Source: Maribacter arcticus (lineage in GTDB: Bacteria; Bacteroidota; Bacteroidia; Flavobacteriales; Flavobacteriaceae). From it: DNA of 64,000 nt. Positions 27,058-34,355 of the stretch are shown here, one piece after another. The notes under the pieces were generated by a model. The model saw only the letters and a list, made by a program, of their open reading frames with translations, searched no databases and was not told where the DNA came from. The stretch covers positions 422,985 to 486,984 of the forward strand of contig NZ_FUYL01000002.1 in the NCBI RefSeq assembly GCF_900167935.1. Direction: 5' to 3'. A program made the translations under genes and the position numbers. Within the stretch, counting starts at the first letter, position 1; every line of letters begins with the position of its first letter.

Positions 27058-27507
27058 TTATTTTGTCATGATTATAGCGGTGACGACATACACCTTTGTA
27101 TCCGACCCAAGGGTATAGTGAAGCTTGTAGACATAATTCTCCTTACCTCCACGAATAATGGTCCCCTTAATAGAACTTTTTCCGGTTAAGGTGTTGGAAC
27201 TAAAAATACGCGGCCCACTGATGTAATTGACACCAACAACATGCACAGGTACTTGTGATTCGCCGGCGGCCTTGGCCTTCCATAATACGGAATCCCCTAC
27301 TTCTGCCCTAATAGCAAATCGTTTCCCCGAACTGCTTTCCAAAATAGTAGTATTATCTCCCGCACTAAAAAAATTGTTCGCTACATTGTTCGGTTTCGTT
27401 ATGTCTACCGTTAGCACCAGTTCATGTAGCGTCTGTGCCTGCCCTTGAACCATCCATAGGCCTAGAAAGACAACCAAAAAAAATTTAATATAGATTTTAT
27501 TTTTCAT
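27058..27507 (-). CDS. Secreted protein, paralog of the upstream gene product
   Basis: I do not recognise a named family. The 149-residue product has a signal peptide (IKFFLVVFLGLWMVQGQAQ) and then a beta-rich domain with FAIRAEVGDSVLWKAKA, VHVVGVNYISGPRIF and SNTLTGKSSIKG. The same pattern, FSIRVEESDIIEWQGF ... FIGGTDIFESNPVKG, occurs in the product of 27548-28036, so the two are paralogs. The strand order recalls small cupredoxin-like or Ig-like domains, but no metal ligands stand out. It lies 20 bases before the adenylate cyclase gene and may act as a periplasmic partner of its TPR region (inference). Confidence 0.6.
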   Translation of the reverse strand: MKNKIYIKFFLVVFLGLWMVQGQAQTLHELVLTVDITKPNNVANNFFSAGDNTTILESSSGKRFAIRAEVGDSVLWKAKAAGESQVPVHVVGVNYISGPRIFSSNTLTGKSSIKGTIIRGGKENYVYKLHYTLGSDTKVYVVTAIIMTK

Positions 27508-27547
27508 AACCGTACCCTGAAAAGGTAATCACTACCCAACTCATTTT

Positions 27548-28036
27548 TTATTGATTTCCAACCTTGATCCTAGGGTCAATGTCATAAAATTTGAAACCAT
27601 CTGGTTTAAAGCGAATACTATATTCATAGTCTTTACCGGCAGGTGTTTTTTTATTGGGTTTGGCCTTTATCTTTTCCTTACCATTACTGTTTTGCCCTTT
27701 TACAGGGTTGGATTCAAAAATATCGGTCCCACCTATAAAAGTAATTTTTTTCATTTTCACTTCGCCGCCAGTGGTCGTAAAGCCCTGCCATTCGATAATA
27801 TCCGATTCCTCTACCCTAATAGAAAAGGTTTTAGGATTGTTGGGGTCATTTACTAAAATCTTATCGGCCGGTACTACTTTAAACGTACAACCCCCAGGTG
27901 CTTCTCTGTCATCACCGAGTAATGAGGTATCGACCGTTAAGGTGATTGTGACAGTAGGGTCTTGTGCATGAACCGATCCCAAATAGGAAAAGGATAAAAT
28001 GGCAATAAGAAAACGAAGCGTTCTTGTAGTTCTCAT
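27548..28036 (-). CDS. Secreted protein, first gene of the cyclase operon
   Basis: No named family is evident. The 162-residue product has a signal peptide ending near VHAQ, then VTITLTVDTSLLGDD and a beta-rich core that mirrors the neighbouring paralog. It contains a single mature Cys (GGCTFKVVPAD) and a Lys-rich loop (KEKIKAKPNKKTPAGK). The gap to the next gene is about 40 bases, and all three genes on this strand read as one unit. The pairing of two secreted paralogs with a cyclase that has an extracytoplasmic TPR region suggests sensing of a ligand or surface structure. Confidence 0.6.
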   Translation of the reverse strand: MRTTRTLRFLIAILSFSYLGSVHAQDPTVTITLTVDTSLLGDDREAPGGCTFKVVPADKILVNDPNNPKTFSIRVEESDIIEWQGFTTTGGEVKMKKITFIGGTDIFESNPVKGQNSNGKEKIKAKPNKKTPAGKDYEYSIRFKPDGFKFYDIDPRIKVGNQ

Positions 28037-28176
28037 GGTGTTTGGTTTAGATGGTTAATACGTCTTTATTTATCCCAGGTCAAAAGATAATACTGTTGAA
28101 GATAAAAAATTAAATCAATAAAACCGTAAGTGCTTACCTACTAAATATATAAGTTATCTAATGAAACTACAAGACA

Positions 28177-28212
28177 CAAAAAAACCATGGATGCATCTCC
28201 ATGGTTTTTTAA
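28177..28212. terminator. Rho-independent terminator after the secreted helical protein gene
   Basis: AAAAACCATGG, a loop of about 8 bases and CCATGGTTTTTT form a strong hairpin with flanking A and T runs. It ends the gene at 28233-28787 before the cyclase operon begins. Confidence 0.88.
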
Positions 28213-28232
28213 ATTTTAAATTTTTGCCGTAT

Positions 28233-28787
28233 TTATTTATCCCCCATCGTATGATCCATATCATGGCTACAACTGTAATGTGCAATTTCTGCAGCATAAG
28301 CTGAAGCATCGGCAGAATTTCGTACCTCTCTAAGCACACGTTGTGCCTTTCTCATATGAAACTGTAAATTACCAAGGTTTTTAGATTTTGATGCACTCTT
28401 TACATTTTCAAAAGCTTCGCTTGCAAAATCACGTGCATCGATAGCGTTTCTTTCGGCATCAATGGTATAGCTTATAGCTTCTTCTAATCCGCAACTTTCA
28501 GAATCGTATTGCGCTTCTGAAGCAAGAACAACAGCTTCTTCAGCTGCAGTAACCGCCTGGCCCATAAGCAACATAACCGTTTTTGTGTTTGTACGGGCCG
28601 TACTTAACTTTGCATCATACGAGGCCGTTTCAGCAGATGTCCTTAATGAATCGGTCAATTGACTCACCTGTAGCATATAATGCTGCACATCGGTAATCTC
28701 ACTTTTAAAAACCTCACATTGGGCTTGTGCATAATAGGAAGTAAAAAATAATACGGAAACTTTTAAGTAAGCTTTAATCTTAATCAT
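28233..28787 (-). CDS. Secreted Ala-rich helical protein of unknown function
   Basis: The 184-residue product has a signal peptide ending in YYAQAQ and a mature part that is almost entirely helical, rich in Ala, Glu and Ser. Long stretches such as AVTAAEEAVVLASEAQYDSE and ASEAFENVKSASKS have heptad-like spacing. Three cysteines (in QCEVFK, ESCGLEE and YSCSHD) could form disulfides, and the C-terminus is His/Asp-rich (CSHDMDHTMGDK), which may bind metal. I do not recognise a family. It is a single-gene unit with its own terminator. Confidence 0.55.
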   Translation of the reverse strand: MIKIKAYLKVSVLFFTSYYAQAQCEVFKSEITDVQHYMLQVSQLTDSLRTSAETASYDAKLSTARTNTKTVMLLMGQAVTAAEEAVVLASEAQYDSESCGLEEAISYTIDAERNAIDARDFASEAFENVKSASKSKNLGNLQFHMRKAQRVLREVRNSADASAYAAEIAHYSCSHDMDHTMGDK

Positions 28788-29130
28788 TCTTGGGAAAAAT
28801 TTTTAGTTATGCTATTAACTTCGATATTTTCAAAATCGTATTTCCATTAGATGTACTGCACAGAATTAAGTTAAAAAACCTCTTTTTTAATATTACGCTA
28901 CTCATCTTACTTACACATATGGAAAGCTTCATTCCTTTTAAAATTCTTATTCTTAATGCTTGACAACACATTTTGTTTGCTACACAAAGTACTATTTTCT
29001 TATAGTAGTAGGCGGTGGATATTAACGACTAAGAGGTATTTAAATTTATCGTTGAATAATACCCTACAATAGAGATTCAATTTTTATAGCAATTTCAATA
29101 CCTTTAATCACCAAATTGCATGACCCATTT
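28788..29130. other. Intergenic stretch between divergent genes
   Basis: This AT-rich stretch of about 340 bases must contain the promoters of the helical secreted protein and the phosphotransferase. I see no ORF, repeat or strong hairpin. Confidence 0.4.
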
Positions 29131-30183
29131 ATGATTCAACAGCAGAACATACTTGATATACTTCAAGAATTCAACCTCAACGGAAATCACATTCAATATA
29201 CACCCCTAACTGCAGGACTTATAAATGATACTTTTCTTGTTACCGATGATGAAAAGCAGCAATTTATTCTGCAGAGGATAAATCATATTGTGTTTAAAAA
29301 CACAGGTATATTGATGGATAATATCAATTATGCTCTGCCCTATTTAACAGCAGATGACTATGCGCAAATAACTTTTCTGCCTACCAAAAGCGGAGAAAAT
29401 TGCCTTCAAATAAATGGTGATTATTGGCGTATCATGACCTACATTCCCGATAGTACCACCTATAACACGACCACAAATACGAGTACTGCTTTTGAAACGG
29501 GCCGAATCGTTGGCGGCTTTCACAGCCTATTAAAAAAGGCTGATGTTACCCTGTTCAAAGATACCCTGCCTAAATTTCACCATCTTGACCATAGGGCACA
29601 TGAGTTCAAAGAAGCGTTAGCAACTTCCGAAGTAGACAAACGTGAAATTGCAGCCGAAGCGATAAAAAAAGCACATCATTTTTTAAAGGAACTAGAGCAT
29701 TTAAACAATGAAAATCTGCCTGTGCGTATCTGTCATAATGATACCAAACTAAATAATATATTATTCTCTAAAAACAGTGATAAAGCCTTGTGCCTCATTG
29801 ACCTCGATACCATTATGAAAGGTTATTTCTATTATGATTTTGGTGATGCGATTAGAACTGTGGTCAATGTTGCCCCTGAAGATGAGCAAAATCATGACCT
29901 TATAACTTTTAACAGCGAATTGTTTGAAGCTTTTGTTGACGGACTAGCAACTAACGAGTCTTTTTTGACGGAAGAAGAAAAGCAAAGTTTGCCACTTGGC
30001 GCCGTGTTTATGCCCTTTATTCATGGTTTGCGGGCACTAACCGATTACTTGAATAATAATACCTACTACAAAGTCACTTACGAAAATCAAAACCTCGATA
30101 GGTGTTTAAGTCTCTTTAATTTTGCTGAAAGGGCATTGGCTAAAAAAGAGATGATGGCTGCCTATATTCAAAAATGCCTATAG
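29131..30183 (+). CDS. APH-type phosphotransferase (sugar/N-acetylhexosamine kinase-like)
   Basis: The protein has about 350 residues from the ATG at 29131; the frame also offers a TTG five codons earlier. It has the protein-kinase-like APH fold: a nucleotide loop with PLTAGLINDTFLV and FILQRIN (ATP-binding Lys position taken by a Q-R pair), then the Brenner motif ICHNDTKLNNILF with catalytic Asp, and LIDLDTIMKG with the metal-binding Asp. Bacteroidota members of this group resemble N-acetylhexosamine 1-kinases, so sugar phosphorylation is more likely than antibiotic resistance. Confidence 0.75.
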   Translation: MIQQQNILDILQEFNLNGNHIQYTPLTAGLINDTFLVTDDEKQQFILQRINHIVFKNTGILMDNINYALPYLTADDYAQITFLPTKSGENCLQINGDYWRIMTYIPDSTTYNTTTNTSTAFETGRIVGGFHSLLKKADVTLFKDTLPKFHHLDHRAHEFKEALATSEVDKREIAAEAIKKAHHFLKELEHLNNENLPVRICHNDTKLNNILFSKNSDKALCLIDLDTIMKGYFYYDFGDAIRTVVNVAPEDEQNHDLITFNSELFEAFVDGLATNESFLTEEEKQSLPLGAVFMPFIHGLRALTDYLNNNTYYKVTYENQNLDRCLSLFNFAERALAKKEMMAAYIQKCL

Positions 30184-30204
30184 AAAAATTCTCTAGTGTT
30201 GTGC

Positions 30205-30771
30205 TTAATTCAACAGTAATTCATCTAAAAGTGTTCGTACTTTGGCGCTGTTCCAATCAGCGGCACCGGTTTCTTTGATAATAATAGCACCTTTGGCATC
30301 TATAATATAATTGGTGGGAAGGCTGTTGCTTTGTAATAGTTCTGGTGCTTGCATTTGCGGTATATACACCGGCAAATCATAGCCTTTTTTGGTGATAAAT
30401 CGTTGCACTTTCTCTGTCTCTTCTTGAGTTACTAAGACAAAATTAACGTTGTCGCCGTAATCGGCATATAGTTCTTGAATGCCCGGTAGCTCTGCAATAC
30501 ATGGCGGACACCATGTTGCCCAATAACTTAAAAAAGTAACCTTCCCTTGGCCAATGGCAATACGTTTCGGTATACCATTCAGCTCTTGTACCGCATATTC
30601 AAAAGGAACCACCTGTTCTTGGTCTTCGGTATCTGAAATACTTGGCGACCATACGGCAACTTTTAACTTATTGAGTGCAACCTGTATCGGTGTTCTGGTC
30701 TGTGGTATTAGAAGCAAGGCTATGAACACCACAAAAATGATATCGTTGATTTTAATTTTTCGCTTTTTCAT
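30205..30771 (-). CDS. TlpA-like membrane-anchored thioredoxin-family protein
   Basis: The 188-residue protein has an N-terminal membrane anchor (DIIFVVFIALLLIPQ) and a periplasmic thioredoxin domain with the active-site motif YWATWCPPCIAELP (WCPPC) and the cis-Pro region NSLPTNYIIDAKG. It should act as a disulfide reductant or resolve thiols in the periplasm, as TlpA/ResA proteins do. It is convergent with the phosphotransferase gene. No cytochrome maturation gene is adjacent. Confidence 0.9.
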   Translation of the reverse strand: MKKRKIKINDIIFVVFIALLLIPQTRTPIQVALNKLKVAVWSPSISDTEDQEQVVPFEYAVQELNGIPKRIAIGQGKVTFLSYWATWCPPCIAELPGIQELYADYGDNVNFVLVTQEETEKVQRFITKKGYDLPVYIPQMQAPELLQSNSLPTNYIIDAKGAIIIKETGAADWNSAKVRTLLDELLLN

Positions 30772-30837
30772 TGAGGTATAAAGGTTGGTGAGGTATAATT
30801 ACCTTCAACTTTTGGCAATTACATTTTAATACATCCT

Positions 30838-31029
30838 TTATTTGAACTTTTTAGATTCTTTGAGATAACCCTTTAGAATTATACTGAACAATCCAAGCCA
30901 AATTAAACGATATACCCAAATATTCATTTCAAATCCGAAAAATGGACGTGTATCGCCCATTGTGAAAAAACTATTCACGATGGTAATTAAAGCCAATACC
31001 ATTCCTATAATAAATAATACTTTTCTCAT
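30838..31029 (-). CDS. Small two-helix membrane protein
   Basis: The 63-residue product has two hydrophobic segments (KVLFIIGMVLALITIVNSFF and MNIWVYRLIWLGLFSIILKG) with a short loop and a Lys-rich tail. It has codon usage like its neighbours and a normal ATG start. No family is recognised. Confidence 0.5.
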   Translation of the reverse strand: MRKVLFIIGMVLALITIVNSFFTMGDTRPFFGFEMNIWVYRLIWLGLFSIILKGYLKESKKFK

Positions 31030-31232
31030 ACTTTTTATATTGAATTATTTAATGATTGGTTACATATGTAACGCTTACTTCCTAGAATTCTACTCCTTTT
31101 TAAAGGTATTCATATTCTTTACATTTAACGGAATACTAACCGAAAGCGCTATAAGAACTGCAATTTACGAGGTGATACCATCTTGATTTGAAAATACTTT
31201 TTCAATCCTTTTCTATAAAAGAATGTTACCAA

Positions 31233-31499
31233 TTACGCCTCTTCTTCTTTAGTCTTATTGTATTTGGTGAACTCCACCTTTTTATCTTCTAAGATCTTAT
31301 AAAACCGTCGGTGCGATATTTTTAAGTCCTTCGTAATTTCAGCAACTTTTTTCTTCTTCTTTTTGTACAGTTTAATCTCGGCTGTTACCGCCTTATTGAA
31401 GTAATATTTGTGTAGCGCATCTACGACCTTTAGTGCAGACGTATTGGTATCGTCTACATAAAGGTCTATTGCTGTTTTAATATCTTGTAAGCCTTTCAT
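31233..31499 (-). CDS. Small HTH-like protein of unknown function
   Basis: The 88-residue product has a helical N-terminal part, a Lys-rich stretch (KLYKKKKKKVAEI) and then TKDLKISHRRFYKILEDKKV, which looks like a helix-turn-helix of the resolvase or Fis type. It may bind DNA. A broken small gene lies about 35 bases upstream on the same strand, and the two may have formed a unit. I do not recognise a family. Confidence 0.5.
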   Translation of the reverse strand: MKGLQDIKTAIDLYVDDTNTSALKVVDALHKYYFNKAVTAEIKLYKKKKKKVAEITKDLKISHRRFYKILEDKKVEFTKYNKTKEEEA

Positions 31500-31533
31500 A
31501 GTATGTGCATATTTAAATAAGGTACAAAAAAAT

Positions 31534-31692
31534 TTACGTATACTTACTTATAAGATGTTCGTACCTATCGATATCGTCTAACGAGTGATTTCCGTAATCC
31601 TTTACGACATTTCACTTTATGTTGTTGTTTGCCAAGAAAGTGGCTACTCTTTCAAGTTCTTCGGGAGAACCTTTAATTTCAATCTTTGCCAT
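31534..31692 (-). pseudogene. Small ORF interrupted by a TGA codon
   Basis: From the ATG at 31692 the frame reads MAKIEIKGSPEELERVATF and reaches a TGA at 31612-31614 after 26 codons. The same frame then continues with NVVKDYGNHSLDDIDRYEHL to a TAA at 31534. Both halves look like coding sequence, so a 53-residue gene with one nonsense mutation is likely. I know no family for it. Confidence 0.4.
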
Positions 31693-31826
31693 TACTTACT
31701 ACTACTTTTAATTTTAGAATTTATACTATAAATCTTCAAACTATTTTTTAAACGTTTAATTGTAGAACCGCGCACAAACTTTATAACATATACTCCTTTT
31801 TTCCACTTTTAAAATGTGTAGAATCC

Positions 31827-33287
31827 TTAAGATCCATTGGGGTTTTTATAGACTAAAGTCCCTATCGATTTTGCCGGCATCTCCACAAAAACAGCCGTTT
31901 CACCTAGTTGTATTTCTATAGTCTTGGCTGCCGCTTCTTTATTCTGAAGGATGGTAACCAATTCTCCATCGGAAGTTTTAAAGGCTACATTGGGCACATT
32001 GTCCAAAGTCGTTGAAGCCATACGAACAGACCCAGGGGACACAAATTTAGATGCCTGTGCAATGATGTAATAGGAAGGATTACGGACTACAGAATCACCT
32101 ATTATCGTCAATGCACCCATGCAACGGTCGCAACCACCTCGGTCGGTATGCGGATTCTGATGTTCATCGGCTGCTACATTCCATTCCAACACGGTTTTGC
32201 TCCAGTTTCTGGTAGCACCAATAATCAATACTTCGTTGTGCCAAGCGACATCTCCGGCAAAATCTCCGGGAGCACCTACCCATTGCTCGGTAAAATAGAG
32301 GTTCTTGGTGGGGTGTGCCTCATGAACTTCAGACAAGGCTTCTATCTCACCTCCATACATATGAAAAGCCGAACCATCTATATATTGGGCCGCATCTGCA
32401 TCATTTAAGATAGAAATAGGATAATCTGGTCGGTCGGCATTGTGGTCATAAATGATAATTTTCGTTTTAATTCCAAGGTTTTTGAACGTAGGGCCTAAAT
32501 CATTTTTAATGAAATTGGCCTGTTGGTCAGCAAGCATTAATAGACTTGGATTGTTACCCGGGTGCAAGGGTTCGTTTTGTATGGTGAGGGCGTCTATTGT
32601 AATGCCCTGCTTTGCCATTTCTTGTATATATTTTGCCAAATAGTTCGCATACACCGCTTGATATTCGGGCAATAAACTACCGCCACGGGTGTCTTTATTA
32701 TCTTTCATCCACACAGGGGGAGACCACGGCGAACCCATGAGTTTTAGTTCTGGGGATATTTTTAAAATCTCTTTCAGTACGGGAATCAAATACAAGGTAT
32801 CATAGGCCAATGAGAATTGCGCAAGTTCTACATCGGTAGCGCCTTTGGGCAAATCGTTGTACGACCAAGGGTATTCATCTAAATCGGAACCTCCCACACT
32901 TAAACGCAAATAACTAACTCCAATACTGTTAGTGCTTGTACCAAATAGTTCTTGTAACAAAGCCGTTCTAGCGGGTGCGGACATGTTACTGATATGTAGC
33001 GCACTACCACCTGTAAGGGTGTACCCAAAACCATCAATTTCTTGGTAGGTGGTACTTGGGTCTACTTGTATGGTACCCGCTGGCGTAGTCGTACTTTTTG
33101 TAGCTACATCATGCTCTTGTAAAAGTTGTGATTTGTCTAGGGCTGTGATGTATATTTTGGCTGATGCTTTGGTTGCATCGCCCTCATTTTTCTGCTTCTC
33201 AGCACAGCTGGCCACCAAGGCCAAAAAGATGAATACTAGAACAGGCTGTAGGGTACTAAAACGCAGATTCAATTTCATAGGGAACAT
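31827..33287 (-). CDS. Glycoside hydrolase family 30 lipoprotein
   Basis: The 486-residue protein has a lipoprotein signal (VLVFIFLALVASC) and the GH30 (beta/alpha)8 core: YQEIDGFGYTLTGGSA, YLRLSVGGSDLDEYPWSYND and LKLMGSPWSPPVWMKDN. The acid/base Glu is in TIQNEPLHPG (about residue 239) and the nucleophile Glu in LYFTEQWVG (about 333), followed by a C-terminal beta side domain. GH30 enzymes cleave beta-glucosyl, beta-fucosyl, beta-1,6-glucan or xylan links; I cannot fix the subfamily. The start may be the ATG at 33287 or at 33278. No SusC/SusD pair is adjacent. Confidence 0.9.
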   Translation of the reverse strand: MFPMKLNLRFSTLQPVLVFIFLALVASCAEKQKNEGDATKASAKIYITALDKSQLLQEHDVATKSTTTPAGTIQVDPSTTYQEIDGFGYTLTGGSALHISNMSAPARTALLQELFGTSTNSIGVSYLRLSVGGSDLDEYPWSYNDLPKGATDVELAQFSLAYDTLYLIPVLKEILKISPELKLMGSPWSPPVWMKDNKDTRGGSLLPEYQAVYANYLAKYIQEMAKQGITIDALTIQNEPLHPGNNPSLLMLADQQANFIKNDLGPTFKNLGIKTKIIIYDHNADRPDYPISILNDADAAQYIDGSAFHMYGGEIEALSEVHEAHPTKNLYFTEQWVGAPGDFAGDVAWHNEVLIIGATRNWSKTVLEWNVAADEHQNPHTDRGGCDRCMGALTIIGDSVVRNPSYYIIAQASKFVSPGSVRMASTTLDNVPNVAFKTSDGELVTILQNKEAAAKTIEIQLGETAVFVEMPAKSIGTLVYKNPNGS

Positions 33288-33395
33288 TTAGATGACTTAA
33301 AAATAATGAACTTATGCATAGTTGCCGTTGCATTTTGGTTGAAAATTATTATTTGTCACTTCGAGTTGGATTTGCAATCTTTTCGGGAGTAAAAG

Positions 33396-33419
33396 TTGCC
33401 CGCCTACAAGGTTGGCAGG
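33396..33419. repeat. Short REP-like hairpin with half-repeat nearby
   Basis: The GCCTACAAGGTTGGC core and flanks form a small imperfect hairpin of a kind often seen between Flavobacteriaceae genes. A partial CACTTCGAGT unit of the larger repeat family lies just before it at 33356. Confidence 0.35.
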
Positions 33420-33475
33420 AATGCAAAACCTCTTTCAGGATTTTTATCGAACGGACGCCTAAACTAAAACAACCA

Positions 33476-33835
33476 CTACTTCACCATGGCCATGACTTTT
33501 TGAAAAGCGGCATCGCTATTTAAGATACTCCCCGTTTTTGAAAGAATGGAAAAAGGGACAAGCGCATCACCTTCCTCATTTCCTGGTCGGTTTACCTTTA
33601 AATCCAATTTAGTGCCAGAAGAAAGAATGATTTCTTTTAATTGTGCTGCCGTTAAATATGGAAAATAGGATTTTAAAAGTGCCGCAGTACCTGCTAACAT
33701 GGGTGAAGCATACGAGGTGCCTCTTGAGGTTTTATAGAAATTTTCAGTGTCTATCGTATATATTTTTACGGCTGGGGCCATCATATCAATTTGATTCTTT
33801 CCAAAAATGCAAAATATTGCTCCGGCTGTGGGTTC
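33476..33835 (-). pseudogene. S8 subtilisin-like peptidase, C-terminal fragment
   Basis: On the minus strand, FGKNQIDMMAPAVKIYTI and GTSYASPMLAGTAALLKSYF are the end of a subtilase domain with the catalytic Ser in GTSYASP. A C-terminal tail ends at 33476. The Asp and His parts of the triad are missing. The open frame continues upstream to 33973, but there it reads low-quality sequence that overlaps another broken gene on the plus strand. The true 5' part was lost at about 33810-33840. The DNA shows a deletion scar rather than an alternative short peptidase. Confidence 0.8.
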
Positions 33836-33841
33836 GCGCTG

Positions 33842-34319
33842 CCCAACACGGAAACCGTAAAAACAGAAGCCTAAACAACGAAACCGGTTTCGATTACACC
33901 TGTAAAACAGAACAAGCTCATCACCTTGATTGTGGCTGCTATAGCCTTCGTTGTTTGCTTCTTTGCTCCGCAATGGTTATTTAAGGGTTCCGAATCTTTT
34001 GATAAAACCTTGGTGACAACAGCGAATGAAATAAGCAAAAATTGCCCTTTAATGGTTGACGAAGGTACTAGACTTGATAGTGCAGAGGCAATGGAAAAGA
34101 ACACCTTGCAAAACAAGTATACTTTAGTTTGGATGTCAAAAAAAGAAATAGATATTGAGGCGATGAGAGCGTATATGGAACCTATTTTAGTCAGTAATTA
34201 TAAGACGAATCCCGAAATGACCCTATTTAGCAAGAACAACACGAAATTGACCTATGCCTATGAAGGACAAGAGTGGTATTCTTGTTTTTAAAATCGATGT
34301 TTCTATAGATGATCTTTAA
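33842..34319 (+). pseudogene. Broken gene for a small membrane-anchored protein
   Basis: The plus frame reads NTETVKTEA, a TAA at 33872, then ITPVKQNKLITLIVAAIAFV and VCFFAPQWLFKGSE, and continues through NCPLMVDEGTRLDSAEAM and YKTNPEMTLFSKNNTKLTYA. After YAY at about 34260 the homologous frame shifts: the next frame gives KDKSGILVFKIDVSIDDL and a stop at 34317. The family (one membrane helix and an exported domain with a CPxMVD-x-x-TRLD motif) is known to me only as hypothetical proteins of Flavobacteriaceae. Start loss, a stop and a frameshift make it a pseudogene. Confidence 0.65.
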
Positions 34320-34324
34320 TTGGG

Positions 34325-34343
34325 TTAGCAAGCTTATTGCTAA
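34325..34343. terminator. Small hairpin between convergent genes
   Basis: TTAGCAA, a 5-base loop and TTGCTAA followed by AAA form a short perfect stem. It may terminate the PBP1A gene weakly or be chance. Confidence 0.3.
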
Positions 34344-34355
34344 AACGAAATGGCC

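Noticed and set aside
29131-30183. Aminoglycoside resistance gene
   Set aside because: The APH fold alone does not imply resistance. The length and sequence style fit sugar-kinase-like members common in Bacteroidota, and there is no mobile-element context.
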